Source of the DNA: Incurvaria masculella
Lineage: Eukaryota; Arthropoda; Insecta; Lepidoptera; Incurvariidae
DNA: 64,000 bases
Assembly (NCBI GenBank): GCA_946894095.1
Contig: OX335652.1
Location: forward strand, 5,417,001 to 5,481,000
Direction: 5' to 3'
Translations under genes and position numbers: made by a program
In this document: in pieces, positions 1 to 9,549 of the stretch
Position numbering within the stretch: position 1 is the first letter of the stretch
Layout of the letters: each line of letters opens with the position of its first letter
The notes under the pieces: model-generated
What the model was told of the DNA's origin: nothing
The model's input: only the letters and a program-made list of their open reading frames with translations
Database searches by the model: none

Positions 1-2790
1 CTCAAGTTAGATTGGGCGGTACCCCTTTATACTGAAAGGAGCCGGAACCCATTAAGACTTTCATACTCAGTCAAACTCTAGAGAACCTTGAAAGGAAAAT
101 ATAGTATTGGCATTATCGCAATAAAACTACACTACGATAATACAATACATACCAAATATATCTCTGAACATAAATTACACTATGACACCGTAATTTAAAT
201 TTTTGGCATTTAGACCTGGGAGTCATGTTCCAATATTAAAATTTCACCTCGCTTGAGAGGAAGGCGGAGGCCATACCCTGGTTCGCTGACAACCGGCGAC
301 CAGGTTGACTATCTTAATAAATACAAAATCTGAAGGCATATCCATTTTGGATTGACCTCAGTGTACATTTCGCAGGCAACTTCCTGTTTCCCTGCTTAAA
401 TTAATCGACAACCTTGAGGGTCTGTCATGACTGCGGATAACCGCTTGTCTTGAACTGCTGTTTCTATCAGCTCTTCTGAAAGCCTTTATTGGCTTTACCA
501 CGATCTGCCAAGTGCCGGAACCGTGCAAATGTGGAGACACTCTCATGACCTACCCTGAGTCCAGGAAGGCTTGGCAACGCGTGTGGGTGATGTCACCTGT
601 CGCAAAAATCTTTAATGTGGCTACGCTTTGGTGCATCCGAGGCAGTCCACGAAACTACCCTTAAGTCCATGCTTGCTATGGCAGATGGGAGGGTCTGAGG
701 TATGTCCTACATTCATGTGGGCTGGTACAAGACAGATTCGTAACTATGGTCACCCGCCGTAGTTTTCAGTCACCGTTTGATCGGCTGACAAAACGAAAAT
801 TCTTGTGATACCTAATGTTTCGTACTTGAAGTTGTCTGTGGACACTCAAAATATATAGTGGTCATGTTGTAAATCCAATACCCCAATTGGTATATAATGA
901 ACCACATAAACTCATATATCCCTACACGGGAATTGAACCTTGGTGTTCAGAGGCCATATTCAGGATGGTTGGCCGCCGCTTTTTGAAGCAAAGGTCGCAT
1001 ATACAGCCCGAAGGCAGGAAGGCGATCATGTGGGGACGCGGGATAACAGTGCCATGGATGGACCTTGGACTGTGAGGGGCGTCACCATTACCCCATGGGG
1101 TAAAAATTTTTTTGAAGTGCTGGGCATGCTGAAATGCTCTATTCCAATCAATTCAGATTTGTGTTTGTATGTGAGAGCGCGTGTGTGAGAGAGAGCGAGA
1201 TTATGTATTAGGTTAGGATAGGGAGAAAGGAACCGATTAGAAGAACCGAAAGAGACAGACAGCTAGGTACAGGAGGAGGGCATAGCACCAATGAGGATTT
1301 GACAACAATATTCAGGAGAATACATGTTACCTAAGCAAGTAATGTAGTCAAATAACTAGATTTAACGTGAGCAAATCGGGAAACAGTAAATGGGAATATA
1401 TTAGACGAATGGTTATGTAATGTAAATAATGAAAGCATATAGGACGATCACGAGCCAATGGGGAGAACAAATGGGACGAGTGGATACATGGTAAATAGGT
1501 AATTAATGTAGGATGTATCCAAGGGAAATATAAGGTACATAACTTAGGTTAGATATGTATAAGCTAATGTAGGCTAGGAGTCTATTTAAGAGGGGGGTCT
1601 GGAGGTTCACACCGCTTTACGTCATGTGTGTTTAGGCATTACTGGCTAACGACCAGACGGCTTAACGATGGTGCCATGGCGAATGGGCAAGTCGTTGGTG
1701 TGGGATGCTACATGTGTGGACACTTTATGTGGCAGCTATGTCTTGGCTTGCTCGAAGTGCGCAGGCGCAGCCGCAGAGAAGGCAGGTCGTGTTAAACACA
1801 ACACATATTCAACAATCACCAATCGTTACATATTTCGGACAATCTGAAATGTTTTCGGTGGAGAAAACAGTTTAAACATGGTGTTGCAACGGCTAGTACA
1901 TTTTACTTTCGAAAATGATTATTGGGATTGAAATAAACAAAGAAATGTATGTTCGGACATGGACAATAAAAATATCTAAATACTTACTACAAATATGATT
2001 ATACATTATTAAAATTAAACTTCTGAGAATCTTTCTCATTATTATAAATGCATTCCTTTGTATTGTTCAACTATTGCAGTTACTATGAAATTACTGAAAA
2101 AATAAATTCCTATAAATTGAAAATACTGATATAAGCAAGAACGATTTTAAAAAATTGTGCATGTTTGACAAACATCACAGCGACTCTCACTACAATCCCG
2201 TTGAAACAAGAGTTCATGCCAGGCCTTCTGCCTTAACGATGATACCAACCGTCTTAATATGATTATTATTATTATTTGGTTCGCTGTAGCTATTTTCACT
2301 AAACTGGAAGTCTAAAGTAATATTAGAAAATCAAACTGGTTTAAGGAGTACATAAGCTGCCAAAATGTGTAAGCTAATAAACAAAGTCTCGCTTTCGATA
2401 CGCCAAGGGCAAGGAATAGAAAAACAAGGAAACTTAATTAAATTAATCCTTCTTTAGTCAACAGCCGACATATAACAACACTATAGAAAATGTTTTGTAA
2501 TTCAAGTTAATGGAAGAGATACCTACAAAAGCACATACGATTTGTGATTTCGATAAGCTTCTTATTTTAAATGCCGTTTTGGGCTAGGCTTTTCGGCTTA
2601 AACACTTTAAGGACAAGCATTAATAAAGTAGCTACGATGATCCTTGCTTTAATAGTACAAAGAACCTCCATCCTTCCTCATCGGTCTTCTGACCTATCAA
2701 TATGTTTCTATGCAGTTAAGAACAACACGCTTTTGGTTTATGTATTACATTTTACAGATCGCAATAAACTTTAATTTTATTTTAAAATAT
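1..2790. other. No recognisable gene; AT-rich unique-looking DNA
   Basis: Only short chance ORFs are present. Positions 240-760 and 900-1100 are less AT-rich but match no repeat or protein I recognise. A short GA/GT-rich patch lies near 1165-1200 and an ATT microsatellite near 2262-2276. No splice-bounded reading frame could be supported. Confidence 0.5.
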
Positions 2791-2795
2791 TTTAG

Positions 2796-2880
2796 CAAGG
2801 TCTCCGTTTCAAGATTGGGCAAAAAAGGTTTCGTTTATCTGGTTGTTCTTCTCTTTAGGTCGCATTTCTCAATTTTATAA
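2796..2880 (+). repeat. Interspersed repeat fragment ('agattgggcaaaaa' family), copy 1
   Basis: Shares the order 'agattgggcaaaaa..ctttcgt.tatctg..tgg..' and 'tctcaa' with 63811-63885. Two separated copies show it is a dispersed repeat; no ends or coding content are visible. Confidence 0.5.
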
Positions 2881-2984
2881 ATATTGTTTTTAATCAAACC
2901 AGTTTTTTAAAACTTTTGAAATTTGTAAAACATGTAAATTTTATAAAAGACAGACTCGAGAGGTCTATAGCTTAGAGAGCCACT

Positions 2985-3308
2985 AGTAATAGGCCCATAC
3001 AACACACAAACAGGACCTTCCCTTTATTACCACGGCTACCTTTAACTGGATCAAAAACACGGACAATTTTTTATTGCCGCTTCAACCATAGTTTCATACA
3101 TGAACCCAACCGCGGGCTTTACCACCTAGTAGGTCCCTTTTCAGTATAAAATGCATTCCAAACCATGGAGCAGCTCGCATTAGTGACGAAATGCACTTAT
3201 ATATCCAGCTCAGAAAAAGAAAGAAATTGTTGCATGAACGGGGCGAGGATTTGAACCCTGACCTCTGGTATGCTAGGCAAGTCTCCACGCCACTCGACTA
3301 CGAGCCGG
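2985..3308 (-). mobile_element. tRNA-headed SINE, near full length
   Basis: Reads on the minus strand as the window's common SINE. It has a tRNA-like head (box B equivalent around 3248-3260, box A side next to 3290-3305), a spacer, the common body (accgcgggctttaccacctagtagg region reversed), and the 3' part at 2985-3030. It is diverged, with small deletions. A chance 64-codon ORF covering it is not a gene. Confidence 0.75.
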
Positions 3309-3319
3309 TCAATACAGTC

Positions 3320-3880
3320 AATTAATACAGTAATGTATATCTTACTATGTCGTGAATACTGCATCCTTAGGTATCTATCTATTAAACAAACAAAACAAGT
3401 TTAATTGGTGCTAAATTATAAGAGAATTACTTTTCATAAATAGGAACACAAAATATGGGATGTCAAAACAAAGAAGTTCAATAAAAAAAACCACATTATT
3501 TTTCAAGGTTTTTTTTTTCCATTTTGGTAAGAGAGTCTGCGAAAATGTGACAATAATCTTAGCATCAATCGCTTCATTGCACTCTGTTGCAGGTACATAG
3601 CTTTCAAGAATCTGAAGATTAACTTGAGATTATAAAGTATTATTTGAATCCTTAGTAGCTCTTATTTGTATAGAACACATTTGTTCTTGTGAAAATACGT
3701 ACGAAAAGGAAAAAAAAACTTTTTATTGCTCTAATTTCTTAACGAATGCACGAAGAAGAATTTAGAAAACATGAATGCAGTCCAAATGAAAAGCGGTTAA
3801 ATAAGGACCAGCTGCGCGAGAGGTTGATAAGGAAGATTTTCATAACACGCTGTCTTCTAACGAGGCCCGCGACTTGCTCC
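3320..3880. other. No gene seen
   Basis: AT-rich DNA with poly-A and poly-T runs (3484-3492, 3511-3519). No repeat copy or reading frame was recognised. Confidence 0.5.
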
Positions 3881-4075
3881 AATAACTATAAAAAGTAACG
3901 CGAGCCGCGGACCGAGCAGCCGCCGAAATAACGAGTTTCGCTCGGCTGGCCATTTGTTTACGGGACACTTGAGCTGAGGGCGATGTAGGCGCCGTAAGTA
4001 CGGTCAAGGTCTTGGGGGATTCTGCGGCTACGTGACCTCATAACTCGGGGCGGTGCACAACCGAATGGAATCTAG
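3880..4075 (+). promoter_or_regulatory. Candidate core promoter and untranslated first exon
   Basis: A GC-rich island in AT-rich surroundings. TATAAAAA lies at 3887-3894, GC-rich sequence begins about 25 bases downstream, and a splice-donor-like gcc|gtaagt has its GT at 3994. Spacing from TATA to a possible start (about 3915-3920) is normal for animal Pol II genes, and the exon would be about 75 bases with no ATG-led frame. This is inference only; the block could also be part of an old repeat. Confidence 0.25.
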
Positions 4076-4151
4076 AAGTATTTTTTTCTATAGAATCGAG
4101 TAACGAGAGTGGTCAGTGTAAGAAGCTCAGATAAAAAACCGATCAGATCAG

Positions 4152-4341
4152 AACACGAAGGGTTCCGTGTCATCGTACAAGATTTAAACACTTTATTTTT
4201 TTTTATTTTTTATTATTTTATCTATTTATTGTTATAGCGGCAATATAAATACATACTCGGTGAACAATTCAGCTACCTACCTATTACGCTTCATGAGATC
4301 TCAGGGATAGACGGACGGACATATGGATAGCGGAGGCGCTT
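4152..4341 (+). mobile_element. MINE-2-like MITE, copy 1 (3' truncated)
   Basis: Starts with the 'cgaagggttccgtgtcatcg' arm, continues through 'gttatagcggcaatataaat', and reaches the short (acgg)n tract and 'agcggaggc', but lacks the terminal 'gggtacggaaccctaa' arm. Diverged. The family matches, from memory, lepidopteran MITEs with hitchhiking (GTCY)n microsatellites. Confidence 0.75.
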
Positions 4342-4348
4342 ACTTATA

Positions 4349-4562
4349 GATCTATTGTCTTAAATTTTCCAAAACTGTATAACGACCCAACTTCAACGTA
4401 CTGGCCACACGCAAACATAGTCGCAGACGTATTGGACGGTTTGTGTGTTGCTGTATGATTTGGCGAACGCATTTCGGGAACATATTTGGTGATGTTTTGA
4501 CTTTGACATAATATACGCGGCCGGCTTCCAAACCGATTATTTGTATAAGTTTCCAGTCCACG
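4349..4562 (+). repeat. Unclassified repeat J, copy 1
   Basis: Shares 'cgcaaacatagtcgcagacgtattgga' with 51593-51620 and more diverged versions near 6229 and 16415. It runs from an 'aattttccaaaact' start to about 4560. Two overlapping minus-strand ORFs here are shadows of the repeat. Confidence 0.6.
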
Positions 4563-4727
4563 AACACATGACAATTCTCCTTCATTTTCACTTCTGTGGT
4601 TAAAAGTTTGTTTGTCTGTAGTTTTACTAGTAGCTCACGGAGGATGCTTAAAGCCTGCAGGAATGTTTTGACCCTGTGTCCTGTGCAGTGTGGGCTTGCG
4701 GAACTTAAAAATAATACAAATGTGTTT

Positions 4728-5020
4728 AAAAAACCAAGCACGAGTCGGACTCGCACACCAAGAGTTCCGTACCATCGTACAGGATTCACCACAAAAAAAC
4801 ACGTTTTTTGTTTGGCCCCCCCCTTCAATTTTTATTATTTTATAATTTTACATATTTGTTGTTATAGCGGCAAAATAAATACATAATCTGTAAAGATTTC
4901 AGCTTCCTACCTGTTACGGTTCATGAGATACAGCCCTGTGATAGACGGACGGACGGACGGACAGCGGAGGCTTAGTAATAGGGTTCCGTTTTCACCCTTT
5001 GGGTACGAAACCCTAAAAAA
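4728..5020 (+). mobile_element. MINE-2-like MITE, copy 2 (near full length)
   Basis: Opens with 'cgagtcggactcgcac', then 'agagttccgtaccatcg', the 'gttatagcggcaaaataaat' core, the acgg tetranucleotide run near 4945-4965, 'cagcggaggcttagtaatag', and the closing 'gggtacgaaaccctaaaaa' arm. The opposed gttccgtacc and ggtacgaaacc arms are the subterminal inverted repeats. Non-coding. Confidence 0.85.
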
Positions 5021-5024
5021 CTCG

Positions 5025-5350
5025 CGGCTTTTCACGTGGCCATTCTTTTTCGACGTTTTGAGCTGATCCTTCAGCCCATTGTCGAGGAGGCAGTCGGTTG
5101 CTACGTATGGGCGGTTATCTGAAAAGTGTTAGAATAAAAGCGGTCCCACTGAATTTCTTTCCATCTGAGGAATCTATCGTTAGTGGTTCGGATTCCAGGT
5201 GAAACTGTCGGTCCATTCATTACCTACTAGGCGGTACAGTTAATCCCGATATGGATAATCGAAGCGGCGGCACTAAACGTTGTCAGTGTTTTCCATACTG
5301 TTAAATGTAGCCGGATGATATAAGAAAATTCCTTGCATAACCTAGTATTT
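5025..5350. other. No gene seen
   Basis: Mixed-composition sequence with no recognised repeat, reading frame or RNA. Confidence 0.45.
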
Positions 5351-5356
5351 TTATGT

Positions 5357-5412
5357 TCGTTGGGCCAATATCATGGTGTGGTATTAGCCACTTATGTCCA
5401 GTTACAAAACGT
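5357..5412 (+). repeat. SINE 3' end fragment
   Basis: Matches the last part of the common SINE body: 'gccaatatcatggtgtgg', then 'tattagccacttatgtccag'. Upstream body is missing. Confidence 0.55.
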
Positions 5413-6179
5413 GTTTTTGTAAGGTTAGTCGCTATTCGTTGTTCTAAACGGAGATATTGTATTGCCAAATTTTGCATTCTCACTCGTCTATTAAGTGAGC
5501 TCATTCAATGAGACGAGCGTAATCTATCCATCTCACACAAAAGGGTTGTGATTTCCCAAAACAAACGGAGAAATTACAGATTGTATTGGTATCGAGATAC
5601 CTACTATCATTTTCTATCGATAAGTGTTTTTTACTGTTTAGCCAACACGGTCTTAAGTTTAGGTTGCATAGAGTCTTCCAGCATTCAATTTGCCCCCTAT
5701 TGTTCGATAGGTCGCCTCAAGACGGGAGGGAGCCTGCGCGTAAGCCAAAATGTGCCGACCTCTACAGAGGGCTTCTTATAACCCTCTTAGGAAGCTCGAT
5801 ACGCAATACAGAAATTGTCAACCCTTGAGATGACACGGACGGACGACCGAGATGAAATGACCATGACCAGTAAGGCCTATTATTAAGATTCTGTGCTCTG
5901 AAATCAGGAATATTTCATTCCACCAAAAAACTTTTCGCCGAGATAATAGCTCTGGCAACCGATGAAAAATCGATTTTATCGTCTGAAATATTCTTGATTC
6001 GTGAGCGCGGAATTCCAAGAATAGGCGTGCAGATAGGTCGTGTGTTTCGTAAAGAACAAATTCGGAGCACCCATAATTTAAGAGCATGTATGAAGAGATT
6101 GAAGAAGCAGAGGAATGTCCTGTGATGCCATCACATGGCACTTTACCATCTCTGCCTACGCCTCCAGGGAAATAAGACC

Positions 6180-6450
6180 CACTGTCTCCAATTTTCTAAA
6201 ACAACTAACCTAAAGCATACCATACCACACGCAATTATAATCGCAGACAAACCCTCCAAGGACTTCTGTAGGAGGAAACCACTGAAGAGTGGAAACTGAC
6301 TTGGTGGCCGTTCGCGCGCAGTGACAACGTTTTGGTCTGTGTGGTATATGACCCATACGATGCTATAAACAATTTGTCTAATCAGTTGCGTCGCTAGTAA
6401 CGATCAAGGGCCACTTCTCTTTCCTTTTCTCTTCTATATCATTAATAATT
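6180..6450 (+). repeat. Unclassified repeat J, copy 2
   Basis: Diverged copy aligned by 'tctccaattttctaaaac', 'cacgcaattataatcgcagac', 'gttcgcgcgcagtgacaacg' and the tail 'ctttccttttctctt'. Compare 16350-16600 and 51525-51780. Confidence 0.5.
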
Positions 6451-6545
6451 AAGAGGATAAAGAGATGTTATTCGCTCGTGCCTGTTTCCTGAATCAAATC
6501 AAGAAACATATTTCTGAAATTTTGCACATTACGTAAACAAACTAA

Positions 6546-6704
6546 GGGCCGAGTGCACGAAAAGACAAAAAATCAAAATCAACGTCAACGTATGATCAAA
6601 CACTTTACTTTGTATGGGCAGTATGGAAGGAACTCCATACTGTTCACTAAAAGTGACGTGTTTGAACATTGATTAACTCGGCCGTCTCTTCGTGCAATCG
6701 GGGC
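6546..6704 (+). mobile_element. 159-bp Harbinger-like MITE, copy 1
   Basis: Flanked by TAA at 6543-6545 and 6705-6707. The ends are imperfect inverted repeats: gggccgagtgcacgaa at the left, and gccccgattgcacgaa reading in from the right. Internal arms (around 'atcaaacac' and 'gtgtttgaac') also pair, so the whole unit folds back. Three-base TAA/TTA duplications are typical of PIF/Harbinger. Non-coding. The other copies are at 27342-27500 and 52820-52976. Confidence 0.85.
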
Positions 6705-6984
6705 TAAGAGCTACGTGTATACGTTTTGATTATTTTGATAACTTAACTAATATCCATGGAATACGACCTTAAACATTTTGATATGGATAAGTTATAAAAA
6801 AACGTACAGCTGTAGCTATCAGTTGGTTTATTTAATGTGCAAAATATCAGAAAACTATGTCTTAATTTGAGTGAGCAAGAGTTCACCTCATTATCATCTT
6901 AAATCTAATAGAGCAAGGTTGCTAGGATCAACTAATACTTGAGTTGCCTTAATGGGGTTGTCAATCACGTCAGCATTTTTCTGA

Positions 6985-7160
6985 ATTTCATCCCGCACCC
7001 ACCGTCGAGTGCGTCTCACTGGAGTGGTACTCCGGGGCCGCGACGACTCGGATTGAGTCATCATTTGTAATCGGCTCGCGGCTCGCCGGCCGGAATGGGG
7101 CTCCCTTCGGCTCGGATGATTTCGGAAGTTTCTCCCGGGGGTGGCGGTAAGTAAATTTTT
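6985..7160 (+). promoter_or_regulatory. GC-rich candidate first exon with strong splice donor
   Basis: A GC-rich stretch ends at the near-consensus donor g|gtaagtaaa, with its GT at 7147-7148. It contains an AP-1-like TGAGTCA at 7054-7060. No TATA or long ORF was seen. It could be a host first exon or a regulatory island; only transcript data could decide. Confidence 0.22.
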
Positions 7161-7299
7161 GTGGAGCGGGAAATTAGGGCGGTTTGACAGGGATTGGAGA
7201 GTACGAGTCTACTTTCTTGGTTAGTCCGGAGAAGATCGCTGCTTTTCGATGCGTTCGGGGTGGAATAAAGCTTTTTCCTTGCACTGTAAAAAATGTTTT

Positions 7300-7780
7300 G
7301 CAACTGCTTACTGATTTAGCACATTTAACATTTTGTCAGTCAAAGTAAAGTATTTCTCATAACTATTAATGTATTACAGTAAGTATCTGTCCCATCAAAA
7401 ACATAAATGTGAAAATGGTAGCCAAGTTCAATATTAAAAATATGGTTGGTTGGCGACTTCGCCGACAAAAGAATAGAGATCTAAATGGGTGCCAAGTTCT
7501 GTAGATAACCCGGAAATTCATTCACAATATGCTTAATAATTTCATTTAGGATAAAGTGTAGCACATAGTTTAACTAGAGTAGTTTTTTCTAGCAAATATT
7601 TTACTAGTAAATATTAGCAATGTTTTAATAGGAGCAAGGAATGTTGACCTTACAATATACAACAGTCAATTGTGTATTAAAAAAATGATAATTTGGTAAG
7701 CCAAATATTACAATATTAGAATCAATTATAAGAATATAGTATGTGAAAACTAGCTAAGCAACATTTTGACCTTTTTGTGA
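7300..7780. other. No gene seen
   Basis: Very AT-rich DNA without a recognised repeat or frame. Confidence 0.5.
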
Positions 7781-7788
7781 ATATTGTT

Positions 7789-7977
7789 TTTTTTTTTTGT
7801 TTTACCTATTTGTTGTTATACCGGCAAAATAAGTACACACTCTGTGAAACTGTCAACTGCCTGCCTATTACGATTCATGAGATTCAGCCCTGTGACAGAC
7901 GGACGGACGGACGGACAGCGGAGGCTTAGAAATATGGTTCCGTTGACACCCTTTGGGTACGGAACCCTAAAAAGGCT
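7789..7977 (+). mobile_element. MINE-2-like MITE, copy 3 (5' truncated)
   Basis: Begins at the poly-T before 'tttacctatttgttgttata', then shows the acgg run at about 7899-7915 and the intact terminal arm 'gggtacggaaccctaaaaa'. It lacks the first hundred or so bases, including the left arm. Confidence 0.8.
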
Positions 7978-8489
7978 GCTACACGCGCTCAACGAGTAAT
8001 TTGCTTGAATTTTCGCTTTCACAACCTTTTTTTGCCGGTTCTTCTCCTTTTGGGTTTGTTATTATTTTGCGTATTTAAAATATCCTTACAAAGCTGCAAC
8101 AGCTTGCTTGAATAAATACGTGCTTGTATTTGAGGGATAAATGGGTTCAACTATCGGCTCGTAGCCTAGTGGCGAGGGGACTACCAGAGGTATGGCTTCA
8201 AATCCTCGCCCCATGCATCACTTTTGTCACAAATGCGAGCTGCTCCATGGTTCGAAATGCATACAAAACTGTAGGCTCCTTTCTCTACTGGGTGGTAGGG
8301 TTTAAGCCCGCCCGGGTTGGTACTATCGCATTTGAATGAAAAGATGGTCGAAGCGACAATGAAAAATTCTCCGTATTTTCCATCAAATTTAATTTAGCCG
8401 CGCACATAAAGGGAAGGTCCCATGGCACCTATTTCATTCGGGAATGTGGTGTATTAGACTAATATAATAACGGTTATTGCGCGGTATTA

Positions 8490-8748
8490 CCGTACTTGAC
8501 GAAGTTTGGGGGAGGCCTACGTCCAGCAGTGGACAGCAAAATGCTGAAAAAAGACGAAGAAAGACTATTGTCTGATATTGGTTATTTTTCTCGGTCTTAG
8601 TGGCCGACGTTTCGAACCGTCCCGCACAGTTCATTTTCAGGGCGAGTGCGTGCGTGCGGTAACGTGCTGGGCACACGTTTGACAGATCACCGTAGTAAGC
8701 CAGTATCAGACAATAGTTTAAACACCTACAGAACACTAAAATCATTTT
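8490..8748. mobile_element. Insertion with 7-bp target-site duplication inside a SINE
   Basis: Bounded by direct GGTATTA repeats at 8483-8489 and 8749-8755; removing one duplicate rejoins the SINE body. The left 75 bases carry the lepidopteran 3' LINE/SINE motif gaggcctacgtccagcagtg (8512-8531). The rest contains a separate inverted repeat. It is therefore compound, or a chimeric non-autonomous element. Confidence 0.7.
8564..8717. repeat. Inverted-repeat unit inside the SINE insertion
   Basis: actattgtctgatattgg at 8564-8581 pairs with ccagtatcagacaatagt at 8700-8717 with one mismatch. The arms enclose about 118 bases of GC-richer DNA. The flanks do not show an obvious duplication. Confidence 0.6.
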
Positions 8749-8819
8749 GGTATTAGCCATCCATGTCAGGGTGCAAAAAAAAATCAATATACGAATTAAG
8801 TATTGGTATCTGGAATTTA

Positions 8820-9150
8820 CGAAATAGTTATCACTATCATCACTATCACATCATCATCATCACTACATAGTATAAAACAAAGTAGCTTTCTCTGTCCCTA
8901 TATCCCTATGTATGCTTAAATCTTTAAAACTACGCAACGGATTTTGATGCAATTTTTTTTAATAGATAGTGATTGAAGTGGAAGGTTTATATGTACAATA
9001 ACATCCATTAAATGGTGGAGAAATACTGTTATTTTTTAAAGTTTCCAATGTGATGTCGTAAAAAATTATTTTTTTTCCGCTTACATTGCAAACGCAGGCT
9101 GAACCCTACGAGATTTATCAAAATAATGTTCTAAGTATTGTACACATTGA
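8820..9150 (-). repeat. Ubiquitous lepidopteran repeat with 'tataaaacaaag' end
   Basis: An atc-rich microsatellite (8827-8864) is followed by 'atagtataaaacaaagtagc', 'tctctgtccctatatcccta' and 'aaaactacgcaacggatttt'. I recognise this combination from many lepidopteran genomes as a dispersed repeat. Orientation is by convention; family identity is from memory. Confidence 0.5.
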
Positions 9151-9419
9151 AAACGTCTACAGAAAACTCCCCAATGGTATATGTCTATCTCTTATGGATA
9201 TCCCACGATAACATTTTTTTTTTCATTTACTTTTTACGACAGATAATGGCTAATTTTCGAAGCGATTTTAACCAATACAGCATTAATCCTTATCCAATTA
9301 AATACCTTAAATACATTGTTGATTTAATATAGATCTATATGGCCCGTTACAGCATATGATTTAAAGGAATATTTTCGAAGATATTACAGATTTAAAAATT
9401 GCGGGACATAGCGTTTGCG

Positions 9420-9525
9420 GCGGTACCGGCCGGCCGGGGCGGCGAGAGCGTGCCTATAAATAGTGCGTCGGGGGCCGCGGTTGAATTTAGCAGCGATCGG
9501 ACGCGTTTACTATCGGAGCTCTCTA
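9420..9525 (+). promoter_or_regulatory. Candidate TATA core promoter
   Basis: A perfect TATAAATA box (9455-9462) sits in a short, very GC-rich island (gccggccggggcggcg just upstream), with a possible start about 30 bases downstream near 9484-9492. The island ends abruptly into AT-rich DNA, and no ORF or clear donor follows. It is the best TATA box in the window, but function is inferred. Confidence 0.28.
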
Positions 9526-9549
9526 ATATCTAATAATCATCTAATAATA

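Larger units (their letters stand above)
8155..8783 (+). mobile_element. tRNA-headed SINE interrupted by a 259-bp insertion
   Basis: The head carries box A (tagcctagtgg, 8162-8172) and box B (gcttcaaatcc, 8195-8205) at tRNA spacing. The shared body follows (gggttggtactatcgcat near 8317, ggtcgaagcgacaatg near 8346, 'gggaaggtcc' near 8410). The body breaks after ggtatta at 8483-8489, resumes with a second ggtatta at 8749-8755, and ends in poly-A near 8783. A transcribed, non-coding Pol III element by family. Confidence 0.88.

Noticed and set aside
1206..1222. Insect telomere-like TTAGG units
   Set aside because: Only two adjacent units (ttaggttagg), then the pattern breaks. Expected by chance in AT-rich DNA.
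4352..4828. 158-codon minus-strand ORF, the longest outside the LINE
   Set aside because: It spans repeat J and half of a MINE-2-like copy, with no protein motif; it arises by chance from repeat sequence.
8162..8205. tRNA gene
   Set aside because: Boxes A and B have tRNA spacing, but the acceptor stem does not pair and the sequence continues into the SINE body; the same applies to all other tRNA-like heads here.
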